Assembly (NCBI RefSeq): GCF_900089955.1
Contig: NZ_FLQX01000113.1
Span: forward strand, 1 to 55,167
DNA from: Candidatus Accumulibacter aalborgensis
Lineage (GTDB): Bacteria; Pseudomonadota; Gammaproteobacteria; Burkholderiales; Rhodocyclaceae
Direction of reading: 5' to 3'
Length of the DNA stretch: 55,167 nucleotides
Both the position numbers and the translations under genes were made by a program. The notes beneath the pieces are model-generated. The model saw only the letters and a list, made by a program, of their open reading frames with translations. It was not told where the DNA came from and ran no database searches. The stretch's first letter is position 1, and each line of letters opens with the position of its first letter. Of the stretch, positions 28,168 through 37,600 are shown in pieces.

Positions 28168-29115
28168 ATGACCCTGAAAAACACGATAAAAACGCTCGCT
28201 GTCGCCCTGTTGATCGGCCTGACGCCGGCGGTCGATGCGGCGCCGCCGGCGCCGGCTGCACAGGCTACCGTTCACAAGACCTTTGCGACGCCTGAAGACG
28301 CCGCCAGCGCGCTCGCTGAAGCCGTTCGTGAACAGGACGTGCACGCGCTGCTGGCGGTGGTCGGTCCAGCATCGAGAACCTGGCTGTCGAGTGGCGACGC
28401 GGTGGCCGATCGCGACGACTGGCGGAAATTCCTCGCCGCCTACGACCAGAAGCACAGTATCAGCAAGGTAACGGACGACCGGGCAGTCCTGCTTGTCGGC
28501 GAGGGTGACTGGCCCTTCCCGGCACCCGTGGTGCGCAAAGGCAAGGGCTGGGTTTTCGACGCCGCCGCTGGCCGCGAGGAAATCATCAACCGGCGCATCG
28601 GCCGCAATGAGCTTGGTGCGATCCAGACCCTGCTGGCCATCGTCGATGCGCAGCGCGAGTATGCCGCCGCTGACCCGGATGGCAATGGATCGCCGGACTA
28701 CGCCCAGCGCTTCGTGTCGAGCAAGGGCAAGAAAGACGGCCTCTTCTGGCCGGTCCAGGGCGACGAGCCGCCCAGCCCCCTGGGGCCTCTGGTCAGCGCT
28801 GCGGCGCGCGAGGGCTATGGCAGCAAGACGGCCAGCGTTGCGCCGGCGCCGTATCACGGATACCACTACCGGATGCTGACCGGGCAGGGCAAGGACGCGC
28901 CGGGAGGTGCCTACAGTTATCTGGTCAAAGACCGGTTGATTGGTGGCTTTGCCGTCATGGCCTATCCCGCCAGGTACGGTGTCTCGGGCGTCATGACTTT
29001 CATGGTCAATCACGACGGGACGGTCTACCAGAAGAACCTGGGCAAAGCCACCGAGGCCAAGGCGCTGCGGATAGGCAGTTTCCTGCCAGATTCAAGCTGG
29101 ACGAAAGCCGAGTAG
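28168..29115 (+). CDS. DUF2950 exported protein
   Basis: A 315-residue protein with signal peptide (VALLIGLTPAVDAAPP). DUF2950 features are FATPEDAASALAEAVREQD, GKGWVFDAAAGREEIINRRI, RNELGAIQTL, DGLFWP and GAYSYLVKDRLIGGFAVMAYPARYG. It starts at the ATG 28168 with CGGAG upstream, 37 bases after the DUF3300 gene, so the pair forms an operon. The function of the family is unknown; the constant pairing suggests a joint role in the envelope. Confidence 0.88.
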   Translation: MTLKNTIKTLAVALLIGLTPAVDAAPPAPAAQATVHKTFATPEDAASALAEAVREQDVHALLAVVGPASRTWLSSGDAVADRDDWRKFLAAYDQKHSISKVTDDRAVLLVGEGDWPFPAPVVRKGKGWVFDAAAGREEIINRRIGRNELGAIQTLLAIVDAQREYAAADPDGNGSPDYAQRFVSSKGKKDGLFWPVQGDEPPSPLGPLVSAAAREGYGSKTASVAPAPYHGYHYRMLTGQGKDAPGGAYSYLVKDRLIGGFAVMAYPARYGVSGVMTFMVNHDGTVYQKNLGKATEAKALRIGSFLPDSSWTKAE

Positions 29116-29124
29116 TCCTCTGTC

Positions 29125-29148
29125 TGCCGGGCAGATCCCTGCCCGGCA
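29125..29148 (+). terminator. Hairpin after the DUF3300/DUF2950 pair
   Basis: TGCCGGGCAG, loop ATCC, CTGCCCGGCA: a perfect 10-bp stem right after the stop, but no T tract follows, so termination is likely yet unproven. Confidence 0.5.
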
Positions 29149-29260
29149 CCCTGCCGCTGCAGGCCCTTCACGCGGTCGGTGAGCGATGTCAAAAAAACTG
29201 GCCATGGACACCATCCCGTCAAATCGGCCATAATCGCATGATCTGTACACGGCGCCTGCC

Positions 29261-29794
29261 ATGAAGTTTCTCTTCGACCTCTTCCCTGTCATCCTCTTTT
29301 TCATCGCCTACAAGTTTGCCGGCATCTACGCCGCGACCGGCGCGGCCATGGCGGCGACCTTTGCCCAGATCGGCTGGCTGTGGTTCAGGGGCCGCAAGAT
29401 CGACACCATGCTCTGGGTCAGCCTGGTGATCATCACGGTTTTTGGCGGCATGACCCTCCTGCTGCAGGACGAGACGTTCATCAAGTGGAAGCCGACGGTG
29501 CTCTACTGGGCGTTCGCTGCGGCACTGCTCGGCGGCGCGCTGTTCATGAAGAAAAACCTGATTCGTGTCCTCCTCGCCGAGCAGATGGAACTCCCCGACG
29601 CCGCCTGGAACAAGCTCAACTGGGCATGGATCGTGTTCTTCATTTTCATGGGGATCATCAACCTGTTCGTCGCGCTCAACTTTTCGACCGACGACTGGGT
29701 CAACTTCAAACTGTTTGGCGCGACCGGGCTGATGCTGGTTTTCGTGCTTGCCCAGGGCTTGCTGCTCTCGAAATACCTTGAGGAGAACAAATGA
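29261..29794 (+). CDS. yciB: YciB/IspZ inner membrane septation protein
   Basis: A 177-residue membrane protein with about five hydrophobic segments. It begins [19 protein letters not shown] and has [27 protein letters not shown] and [12 protein letters not shown], all typical of YciB (septation protein A). It acts in the inner membrane in cell envelope synthesis and division, with interactions to the elongation and division machinery known in E. coli. It starts a four-gene operon; its stop overlaps the next start as ATGA. Confidence 0.94.
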   Translation: MKFLFDLFPVILFFIAYKFAGIYAATGAAMAATFAQIGWLWFRGRKIDTMLWVSLVIITVFGGMTLLLQDETFIKWKPTVLYWAFAAALLGGALFMKKNLIRVLLAEQMELPDAAWNKLNWAWIVFFIFMGIINLFVALNFSTDDWVNFKLFGATGLMLVFVLAQGLLLSKYLEENK

Positions 29795-30096
29795 TGCTCT
29801 ACGTCATCGTCGGCGACGATCGCCCGGACTCGCTTGCCGAACGTCTCGCCGCGCGGCCGGCGCATGTCGAGCGTCTCAAGGCGCTACTCAACGAGGGGCG
29901 CCTGCTGCTTGCCGGCCCCTTCCCGTCGATCGACTCCGCTGATCCGGGGCCGGCGGGTTTCTCGGGCAGCCTGATCGTTGCCGAGTTCGCCTCGCTCGAA
30001 GCTGCGCAAGCCTGGGCTGACGCCGATCCCTACGTCGCTGCTCAGGTGTACGAGAAAGTCACCGTCAAGCCATTCAAGAAAGTGCTGCCGGCGTGA
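29791..30096 (+). CDS. YciI-like protein
   Basis: A 101-residue ferredoxin-fold protein of the YciI family: [64 protein letters not shown]. Members contain a His-Asp pair suspected of catalysis; the His in RPAHVE and Asp residues in SIDS are present, but activity is unknown. It overlaps both neighbours (ATGA with yciB, GTGA with bolA), so the three are translated together. Confidence 0.92.
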   Translation: MMLYVIVGDDRPDSLAERLAARPAHVERLKALLNEGRLLLAGPFPSIDSADPGPAGFSGSLIVAEFASLEAAQAWADADPYVAAQVYEKVTVKPFKKVLPA

Positions 30097-30410
30097 GTGA
30101 ACCGCCAGTCGCCGGGGATGTTGCCAATATCGAAGCAATCGTTCGCCAACGCCTGGCGCTGCTCTCGCCAATTCGCCTGGAACTGATCGACGACTCGGCC
30201 AGGCACGCGGGCCACGCAGGCGCGCGAGGCGGTGGCAGGCATTACAGTCTGCTGATCGTCGCGGCCGCTTTCGCCGGCCAGGCGTCTCTGGCCCGGCACC
30301 GCCTGGTTCACGAGGCACTTGGCGATCTGCTGCAGAGCAGGATTCATGCGATCAGCATAAGACCACTGGCCCCCGAAGAAACCCCGACAACGGCTTCGCC
30401 CGCTTCCTGA
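30093..30410 (+). CDS. BolA family protein
   Basis: A 105-residue protein: [28 protein letters not shown], then [31 protein letters not shown], the alpha-beta KH-like BolA fold with its conserved His positions. BolA proteins work with monothiol glutaredoxins in iron-sulfur cluster handling. GTG start at 30093 overlaps the yciI stop. A proline/threonine-rich tail ends the protein. Confidence 0.92.
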   Translation: MSEPPVAGDVANIEAIVRQRLALLSPIRLELIDDSARHAGHAGARGGGRHYSLLIVAAAFAGQASLARHRLVHEALGDLLQSRIHAISIRPLAPEETPTTASPAS

Positions 30411-30457
30411 TTCAACCCGCTCTACCCCATTCCCCCACCACAGAAGGAAAATCAGAC

Positions 30458-31288
30458 ATGTACAAGCTCTCCAAGCTGGCCAGCGCACTGCTGTTCGGCG
30501 CACTGATCTCGTTACCGGCGGTCGCCGCCGACAAGGCCAAGAGCGCAACAGCGGCCAGCGCTGGTGCGCCTGCTGCTGGCGCTGTCGCCACCGTCAACGG
30601 GGTCGCCATTCCGCAATCGGTGGCCAACGCGTTTGTCGCCGAGCAGCAGGCGCAGGGCGCTCCCGACAGTCCGGAACTCAAGAATGCCGTTCGTGAAGAA
30701 CTGATCCGGCGCGAGTTGCTGGTTCAGGAAGCGAAGAAGCTGGGCCTCGACAAGAAACCCGATGTCATCGCACAGGCCGATCTGGCACGGCAGGCGATTT
30801 TCATCCGTGCCTTCGTGCAGGACTTCATCAAGAAGCACCCGATCAGCGATGAGCAACTGAAAGCCGCTTACGAGCGGATGAAGACCCAGATGGGCAGCAC
30901 CGAGTACAAGGTGCGGCATATTCTGGTCGAAAAGGAAGACGATGCCAAGGCGATCATCGTCAACCTGAAGAAGGGCACCAAGTTCGAGGAACTGGCCAAG
31001 CAGTCCAAGGATCCCGGTTCGCGCGAGAAGGGTGGCGACCTCGGCTGGAACAGCACGGCGGGTTACGTGAAGCCGTTTGGTGATGCCGTCGCCGGTCTGG
31101 CCAAGGGCAAGTATACGGAAACTCCGGTGAAGACCGATTTCGGCTATCACGTCATCCTGGTCGAGGACAGCCGCCCGCTGACCCCGCCACCGCTCGACCA
31201 GATCAAGCCGCAACTGACGCAGCGCCTGCAGCAGGAGCAGCTCCAGAAGTTCGTCGGCGACCTGCGCGCCAAGGCAAAGGTGGACTGA
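30458..31288 (+). CDS. Parvulin-type periplasmic peptidyl-prolyl isomerase
   Basis: A 276-residue exported protein: signal peptide to about LPAVAADK, a SurA/PrsA-like N-terminal helical region (EELIRRELLVQEAKKLGL), and a parvulin domain from TEYKVRHILVEKEDDA to VILVEDSRP with the family motif SKDPGSREKGGDLGW. It assists folding of envelope proteins. Last gene of the yciB-yciI-bolA operon and followed by a strong terminator. A 39-bp piece of this gene (31002-31040) recurs with two changes at 40568-40606 beside purL. Confidence 0.93.
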   Translation: MYKLSKLASALLFGALISLPAVAADKAKSATAASAGAPAAGAVATVNGVAIPQSVANAFVAEQQAQGAPDSPELKNAVREELIRRELLVQEAKKLGLDKKPDVIAQADLARQAIFIRAFVQDFIKKHPISDEQLKAAYERMKTQMGSTEYKVRHILVEKEDDAKAIIVNLKKGTKFEELAKQSKDPGSREKGGDLGWNSTAGYVKPFGDAVAGLAKGKYTETPVKTDFGYHVILVEDSRPLTPPPLDQIKPQLTQRLQQEQLQKFVGDLRAKAKVD

Positions 31289-31311
31289 GCCGACCTCGGC
31301 TCAAGGCAGCA

Positions 31312-31345
31312 GATGGCGCCGGTAGAATACCGGCGCCATTTTCTT
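31312..31345 (+). terminator. Terminator of the PPIase operon
   Basis: GGCGCCGGTA, loop GAA, TACCGGCGCC, followed by ATTTTCTT: perfect 10-bp stem with T-rich tail. Before the island inserted it was probably the shared terminator between the convergent PPIase and purL genes. Confidence 0.92.
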
Positions 31346-31403
31346 GCGTGCGATCGTCAGTCGCCGGCCAAGAGCGTGCAGCAACCGTGGCCGGTTCCGC
31401 GCG

Positions 31404-31538
31404 ACCCCACCCACTGCCGCGCATTGCGGAACATCCGCAGCCAAGGCGAATCATGCCAGCCGTGCGACTCCCAGTCGGCCGGGTGCCACGACATCTGCCC
31501 TGCGAAAGACCCGTTCCGGGTGCGGCATCAGGATCGAG
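31404..31538 (-). pseudogene. Decayed duplicate of the purL 3' end
   Basis: These 135 bases match the last codons of the intact purL (40623-40759) with about eight mismatches and one 2-base gap, by eye. Read on the minus strand it gives [11 protein letters not shown], then the 2-base loss shifts the frame, and the stop codon after RQWVG is gone (TAG replaced). Nothing else of purL is present. It marks the left edge of the inserted island. Confidence 0.9.
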
Positions 31539-31967
31539 GGCTGTGGGACCCCATCCGCGATTGACGCCGCTTCACGGGAGCTCATATACTTTCGTTGGTG
31601 CCGTTGGATTTCTTGTCCTTTGAAACGGCACTTCCACCACGGCAATCTGCTCGAGCTCCCTGCGGATGCTGATCCGTTCCGCCATTGGGAGTCTGAATCC
31701 AAGCGGGGGCGTTGGCGCCAAGCTCTTGCTGCGTTATGGCGGCGGAATGCGGGAGGAACTTCACGCTTTGCTAAAGTATCGAGAGCGACATTTCGCCCAG
31801 GGGGGCGAGGTATTCGTTTGGCAGGGCACGCATACTCCCTGACTCGGCATCCTCCATGCAGTGGCGATTGATGGCTTCTGTGAATCCTCAGTCTTGCTCA
31901 AGTAGAAAATTACCGAGTCGACGAGGTCGTCACTGGCTTCAACACTCAAGCCCACCCAGGAGCCCCC
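31539..31967. other. Non-coding island leader
   Basis: 429 bases between the purL remnant and the first island gene. I see no recognisable gene or complete mobile element; short open frames have no family features. The operon promoter should lie here, but I see no convincing paired boxes. AGGAG at about 31957-31961 serves the first gene. Confidence 0.5.
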
Positions 31968-32786
31968 ATGAAAGCCTGGATTTGCACTGCGGGCCGGCTA
32001 TGTCCGACCGAAGTTCCGGAACCGATTCCCGGCCCAGGCGAAGCGCTGCTGCGCGTTCGTTTCGCCGGCATCTGCCGCAGCGACCGGCAGGTGATGTTAG
32101 GGCTCTATGGGCCGCGCGACGGCTCGATTCTCGGACACGAATGCAGTGCTGAGGTTTTGTCCTCCGCATACTGGCCGGCCGGCACTCCGGTGGCGGTCAA
32201 CCCGCTACTGCCCGATGGCAGCTTCCTCGGTATCAATCGCCCCGGCTGCTTCGCCGAAACCATCGCCGTCCCCGAGGCCTGTGTTCTGGTCTTGCCACCG
32301 GAACTGGACCTGCTCAAGGCAGCCGCGGCGGAACCAGTCGCGGCCTGCGGCGCCATCCTCCTCTCGCCTCTGCACGGTCGCGTTGCGGTGGCGGGACAGG
32401 GACGCATCCGCGCCTTGTGCGAAGCTATCCTCCGCCACTGCGGTTTCGAGCCCCTAGAAGACCCCGAAGCCGGCTCCTGCGACTGGGTGATCGAAACCGA
32501 TCCGCGTCCCGCCGCTCTGCAAAGGGCGCTCGAACTCCTGCGCCCCGGCGGCAGCCTGATCCTCAAGAGTCGTCACCCCGGCAAGATCGAACTGCCTCTC
32601 AATCTCCTGATCGAACGCGAACTCAAATTTGAAGCCCGGCGTTACCTGCCCTTCGATCAGGCGCTGGAACTTCTAGCCGGACTCGACCTGTCGCCATTGC
32701 TGGCGCCGCCGCGTGCCGCCGCCGAACTGCCCAAGCTCATCAGTCGCGACAACGAAAGCCACAAACTCATCGTCAAGTTCTCCTGA
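31968..32786 (+). CDS. Short MDR (zinc-alcohol-dehydrogenase-like) oxidoreductase
   Basis: A 272-residue protein, against 330-350 usual for medium-chain dehydrogenases. The N-terminal half matches the family: PIPGPGEALLRVRFAGICRSDRQV, GLYGPRDGSILGHE and GTPVAVNPLLPDG, with the catalytic-zinc Cys and His-Glu positions visible. The four-Cys structural zinc loop is absent, and the Rossmann part is shortened, with GQGRIRAL where GxGxxG is expected. It may reduce or oxidise an intermediate of the pathway, for example the aldehyde released by the thioester-reductase protein, or may have lost cofactor binding. The stop overlaps the asnB start as TGATG. Confidence 0.8.
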   Translation: MKAWICTAGRLCPTEVPEPIPGPGEALLRVRFAGICRSDRQVMLGLYGPRDGSILGHECSAEVLSSAYWPAGTPVAVNPLLPDGSFLGINRPGCFAETIAVPEACVLVLPPELDLLKAAAAEPVAACGAILLSPLHGRVAVAGQGRIRALCEAILRHCGFEPLEDPEAGSCDWVIETDPRPAALQRALELLRPGGSLILKSRHPGKIELPLNLLIERELKFEARRYLPFDQALELLAGLDLSPLLAPPRAAAELPKLISRDNESHKLIVKFS

Positions 32787-34600
32787 TGTGCGGCCTCCTC
32801 GCCATCGCCGGAGGAATCCCGCCCGACACCGATGCGGCGCTTGAGGCGCTTCAGCATCGCGGCCCCCAAGGACGCGGCCAATGGTCGCAGCCCGGGCTCT
32901 TCCTCGGACACACCCTGCTCAGTCTGGCGACGGCGCTTCCAGTGGCACAACCGCTGATCAACGACGAGCTCGGTCTGGTCGCGGTGGTCAACGGCGAGTT
33001 CTACGGTCACGAAGAGCTCCGCCGCGAGCTGCAGGTTCAGGGATGCCACTTCCGCACTGAGCTCGACTCGGAGCTGCTGCTGCACCTCTACGCCCGTCGC
33101 GGCCTCGATGGCTTCACCGCCCTGCGCGGCGAGTTCGCCTTCGTCCTCTGCGATCTGCGCAAGAACCGGCTTTACGCGGTGCGCGACCGCTTTGGCATCA
33201 AACCCCTGTATTTCCGCAGCGACCCCAGGTCCCTCATCTTCAGCTCGGAAGTGAAGGCGATCCGCGCCCTCGGATTTCCACTTGAGTGGGATCCAACCAG
33301 CCTTTTCCAAGCGGCCTCGCGGCAATACCACAACCTCGACCGCAGCCTCTTCGCCGGCATCTCAATGGTCCATCCTGCTCACTTCCTTGAGGTCGATCTC
33401 CGCGACCGCAGCTGGACGGAACGCCCTTATTGGGAGATGCCTTTACGTCAAGCACAAAACCGTTCCGACGCTGAGGCCGCCGAGCTCTTGCGCCAGCAGG
33501 TGCAAGAGGCCGTGTCCCTGCGTTTGCGGACCCCGCACGCCGCGGCGATCCACCTCAGCGGTGGCCTCGATTCCACCGCCATCGCCTGCCTTGCCGCGGC
33601 CGCAGGCTCCGACTGCCGGCTCTTCACCGTCAGCTACCCCGGCAGCGCCTACGATGAACTCGAACAGGCTCGGGCGACGGCGGCATTCCTCGGCCTGCCG
33701 CTTCAGGAAGTGCGGGTCGACGCCAAAGCTATCGCCGCGTCCCTGGCCGACGCCGTTGTCAGCTCCGAAGGACTGGGCATCAACGGTCACCACAGCGCCA
33801 AATTCCTCCTCAACGCGGCCATCCGCCGCGCCGGACACAAGCTCGCCCTCAGCGGCGAAGGAGCCGATGAACTTTTCGCCGGTTATCCCTTCTTGATTGC
33901 CGGGCGCCAAGACGCCGCGGTCCGAGGCATCATGCACGCCGCCGGTCAGGGCCTGTCGCTCGCCGCGGTGTTATCGGAGCTGGGCCGCATCCCCGCCTTC
34001 TTCGCCGCCAAGGCCGCCCTCGGCCTCGCCCACCAGTCGCTGCTGGCACCCGATTTCCTCGCCCAGTTCGCCGCAAGCGACCCCTTCCTCGACGCCATCC
34101 GTCAGCCCGGTTTTGCGGCCGCCGCAAAAGGCCGCAGTGAGCTTGATCTCAGCCTATTTCACTGGATCAAGAGCGCACTGCCGCAATACATCCTGCGGAC
34201 CCTTGGCGACGGCTGCGAAATGCCACACAGCATCGAGGGCCGCGTCCCGTTTCTCGATCACCGGCTCTGCGACTTCGCCGCCACCTTGCGCGAAGACCAG
34301 CTCATCCGCGACGGTCAAGAGAAATTCCTCCTCCGCCAAGCCCTGCGCGGCCTGATTCCAGAGGAAGTTCGCGTGCGCCGCAAACACCCCTTCATGGCCC
34401 CGCCGGTGATCGCCCAGCCGCCCCTGCTCGCCCTCCTGCGCGACAGCCTCGGCCACTGCCCAACTCACTACTGCCCTCGGCGCCTGGGTCGCGTGATCGA
34501 GGCCCTGCCGACGATGAGCGAAGCCGAACTCAAACGCTGGGAACCGCCGCTGTTCCTCTTCCTCTCCAGCGTCGCCCTCGAACAAGGAATGCAGCGATAG
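32786..34600 (+). CDS. AsnB-type asparagine synthetase (glutamine-hydrolysing)
   Basis: A 604-residue protein beginning MCGLLAIAGG, so Cys2 is the N-terminal glutaminase nucleophile. Glutaminase residues include ALQHRGPQGRGQW and VVNGEFYGHEELRREL; the ATP-PP loop is SGGLDSTAIA, and a second synthetase motif is LSGEGADELFAGYP. These are the features of class B asparagine synthetases. Within a biosynthetic operon such enzymes often amidate a pathway carboxylate or close a lactam rather than make asparagine. It is coupled to the upstream gene (TGATG), and its last codons contain AAGGA, which could be the ribosome site of the next gene. Confidence 0.92.
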   Translation: MCGLLAIAGGIPPDTDAALEALQHRGPQGRGQWSQPGLFLGHTLLSLATALPVAQPLINDELGLVAVVNGEFYGHEELRRELQVQGCHFRTELDSELLLHLYARRGLDGFTALRGEFAFVLCDLRKNRLYAVRDRFGIKPLYFRSDPRSLIFSSEVKAIRALGFPLEWDPTSLFQAASRQYHNLDRSLFAGISMVHPAHFLEVDLRDRSWTERPYWEMPLRQAQNRSDAEAAELLRQQVQEAVSLRLRTPHAAAIHLSGGLDSTAIACLAAAAGSDCRLFTVSYPGSAYDELEQARATAAFLGLPLQEVRVDAKAIAASLADAVVSSEGLGINGHHSAKFLLNAAIRRAGHKLALSGEGADELFAGYPFLIAGRQDAAVRGIMHAAGQGLSLAAVLSELGRIPAFFAAKAALGLAHQSLLAPDFLAQFAASDPFLDAIRQPGFAAAAKGRSELDLSLFHWIKSALPQYILRTLGDGCEMPHSIEGRVPFLDHRLCDFAATLREDQLIRDGQEKFLLRQALRGLIPEEVRVRRKHPFMAPPVIAQPPLLALLRDSLGHCPTHYCPRRLGRVIEALPTMSEAELKRWEPPLFLFLSSVALEQGMQR

Positions 34601-37600
34601 AACTTCTCGATTTCGTTCTGGAGCAATGCCGCCTTCGACCGCAGGCCCCGGCGATCGACGAGGCCGGGCGCATTCTCAAGTATGCCGAGCTCGGCAATCA
34701 GGTCGCAGTCCTCGCGACGGAACTGCGGCGCCAGCAGCTTTGCGGAGTCCGCATCGCTCTGGATCTCCCCCGCTCCACCGCCTTCGTCGTTGCCATTCTC
34801 GCGGCCTGGCGCTGCGGCTCCAGCTTCGTCCCGATTCACGGCCTGCCGGAAGAACGGCGGCGCTTCATTCTTGAAGAGGCCGAGCTTGGCGCGCTCATCG
34901 GACTTGATGAATGCAACCACTTCAGCCTGGTCCCGTCGGTGAACCCTTCAACCTTTCAACCTTCTGACCTTTCAACCTTTTCCCCGGAAGCCTGGCTGAT
35001 CTACACCTCGGGCTCCAGCGGCCAACCCAAGGGCGTCAGCGTCGGCCACGGCGGATTGCCGGCGGTGATCCATCAGCAGATCGCCGCCTTCGAGCTCGGG
35101 CCGGGCAGCCGCTGCCTGTGGATGTTGTCGCCGCTTGTCGACGCCTCGCAGTCGGACATCTTCACCGCCCTGCTCAGCGGCGCCACCCTGGTCATCGCCC
35201 CGCCCTGCGAACTGAGCCCTGAACGACTCCTCGGCACCCTGGCTGAACACCGCATCAGCTACCTCGACATCCCTCCCTCGCTGCTGCGCCTGCTGTCGCC
35301 CGAAGACGCTCCCGAGTGCCTGCTGACCCTTGGATTCGGCGGCGAGATCTGCCCGCAAGAGACGGTGCGGAATTGGTGCCAACGCGTCCGCCTCTTCAAC
35401 CTCTACGGCCCGACCGAAGCGAGCATCTGCTGCAGCTTGATCCGCTGCACTCCGGATTGGTGCGAAGGCGACATCGGCCAACCGCTCGACGGTGCCGAGT
35501 TCCGCCTCGATCCAGACACCGCCGAGCTGCTCATCGGCGGCCCCTGTCTCGCCCTTGGCTACTGGCAGCAGCCGGATCTTAATGCCGCCAAGTTCATCGA
35601 GCTCGAAGGGCGGCGTTTCTATCGCAGCGGCGATCGGGTCGAAAACCGTCGGGGTGACTGGCGCTTTCTCGGCCGCATCGACCGTCAAGTCAAGGTGCGC
35701 GGCCAGCTCGTCGAATGCGCCGAAGTGGAGTCGGCGCTGCTGCGTCTGCCCGGGGTCACCGAAGCGGCGGTTTTCCTGCACGGCCGTCGCTTGGCTTGCG
35801 CCTACAGCGGCCTTGCGGCGACCGCAGATCTGCGCTGCGGCCTGCAACGACTTCTGCCCGAGTGGATGATCCCGCCCAAATTCCTGCGCCTGCCGCAACT
35901 GCCCCGCAGCAGCAGCGGCAAGATCGATTATCCCCAACTGACTCCCGAGCAAAGGGAAGAAAACCCTGGGCTGCCGCCCCGCAACCAGCAGACGTCGCTT
36001 CGATCCCTGGCGGAAGCTTTCCTCGGTTATGGCGTGGATCCCGATCTGCCCCTGCGCCACCAGGGGCTCGACTCGCTGGGCGCCTTCGAACTCGCGGCCA
36101 AGCTCCAGTCCGCCGGGATGTATTGGGCTCCCGAAGACCTGATGCAGAACCTGCCTCTTGCCGAGCTCAAAAGAACCGCGACACTGATGAGTTTGGAAGA
36201 TCTCGATTTTGCTTTGCTTTCGACCCCTTGCGGAGCGCACGTGGTAGCCCAGGGTTGTTTCGACCCGGGGTCAGCAAGAAGGATGATTTCCCGACCCCTT
36301 GCGGGTCGCACAGAGCCCGAACTCACGCTGCGCGACCCGCAAGGGGTCGGCGAAATACGGGAGATGCCACCCCAGGGTCTTCGCCGATGCGTCTCGACCC
36401 TGGACTACCCTGTGCGACCCGCAAGGGGTCAAGCCACGGCAGGCATTCAGGATGATGACTCTGCGGCAGCCCTGGCTTTCAGCGCCCTCTTCCTCACTGG
36501 TGCCAGCGGCTTCCTTGGGCTCGAGCTGCTTTGCCAATTGCAGCAGCGCCTGCCACAAACACGATTCCTGCTGCTTCTGCGCGGCGAGGCGACGCGCCTC
36601 CGACAAGTCGCCCAGGCAGGCGGACTGAAGCCCGACTTCGAACGCATCGAGGTGATTCAAGGCGACTTGACCAAAGAAGACCTTGGCCTCAGCGAGGCCG
36701 CTCGCCAGAAGATCCTCGCGGCCGAAATTTTCGTCCACGCCGCCGCTGAGCTCAGTTCGAGCCGCTCTCTTGCGGAACTCGCAAGAATCAATGTGGGCGC
36801 AACCGGAGAACTCGCCCGTCTCTATCTCGCCGGCTCCGGACGTCGTTTCCATTTCATCTCCACCCTCGCCGTCTTTGTCTGCTCCGACACCCCTCCCGGG
36901 TCAATCACGGAAGACACTCAGCCGAGTGGCAACATCGCCGGCGCCTACGCTCAAACCAAGCTTGCCGCAGAGCTGGGACTGCGTCGGCTCATCGGTTTCG
37001 ACCGCGGCCTGCGCCTGCTGCGTCCCGCCCTCATCGGCGGCGCCGCCAGTCGCGACGCCCTGCCGCGTCAGGACTTCTTCACCTGGATGCTGCAGGCCCT
37101 GGTTCGCCAGCCGCTCGATCCCGAGACCGTGCCCGCCTATCTGGAACTGGCGGTCTCCCCTCTCGAAGCCAATGCGGCGGCGATGGTCCGCATCATCTGT
37201 GATGATCTTCCCGCCCTCTGTTTCCATCTCGCGCCGCAGCGCCATCTGTCGCTGCGCCAGCTCTGCGCCTGGAGCTGCGAATTTGCGGGGCGTCCTGGCC
37301 TCGATCTCGACTCTTGGCGCCAAGCCCAGAACGGCTCGCCACTGCTGCCGGCGCTCAACGGCCTCTTCTCTTGCCGACAAGATCAAGGACGGGCGCACGA
37401 CCTCTTTCTCGCCAGCGGCTTTCAGTTCAGCGACGCTCAGCTGCCAGAGCCGAATCGCGACCAGATCTTCGCCTATTTGCGGCAAGCGCAAAAGCCTCGG
37501 CCGCAGGACAAGGTCGGTTTGGTGCTCGGCAAATTCCTGCCTCCTCATCGCGGTCATCTCCACCTTGTCGACTTCGCCCGCCGCCGCGTCGACCGTCTTT

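Noticed and set aside
31582-31955. Short minus-strand frames in the island leader
   Set aside because: No recognisable motif, no ribosome site and no sign of codon preference.
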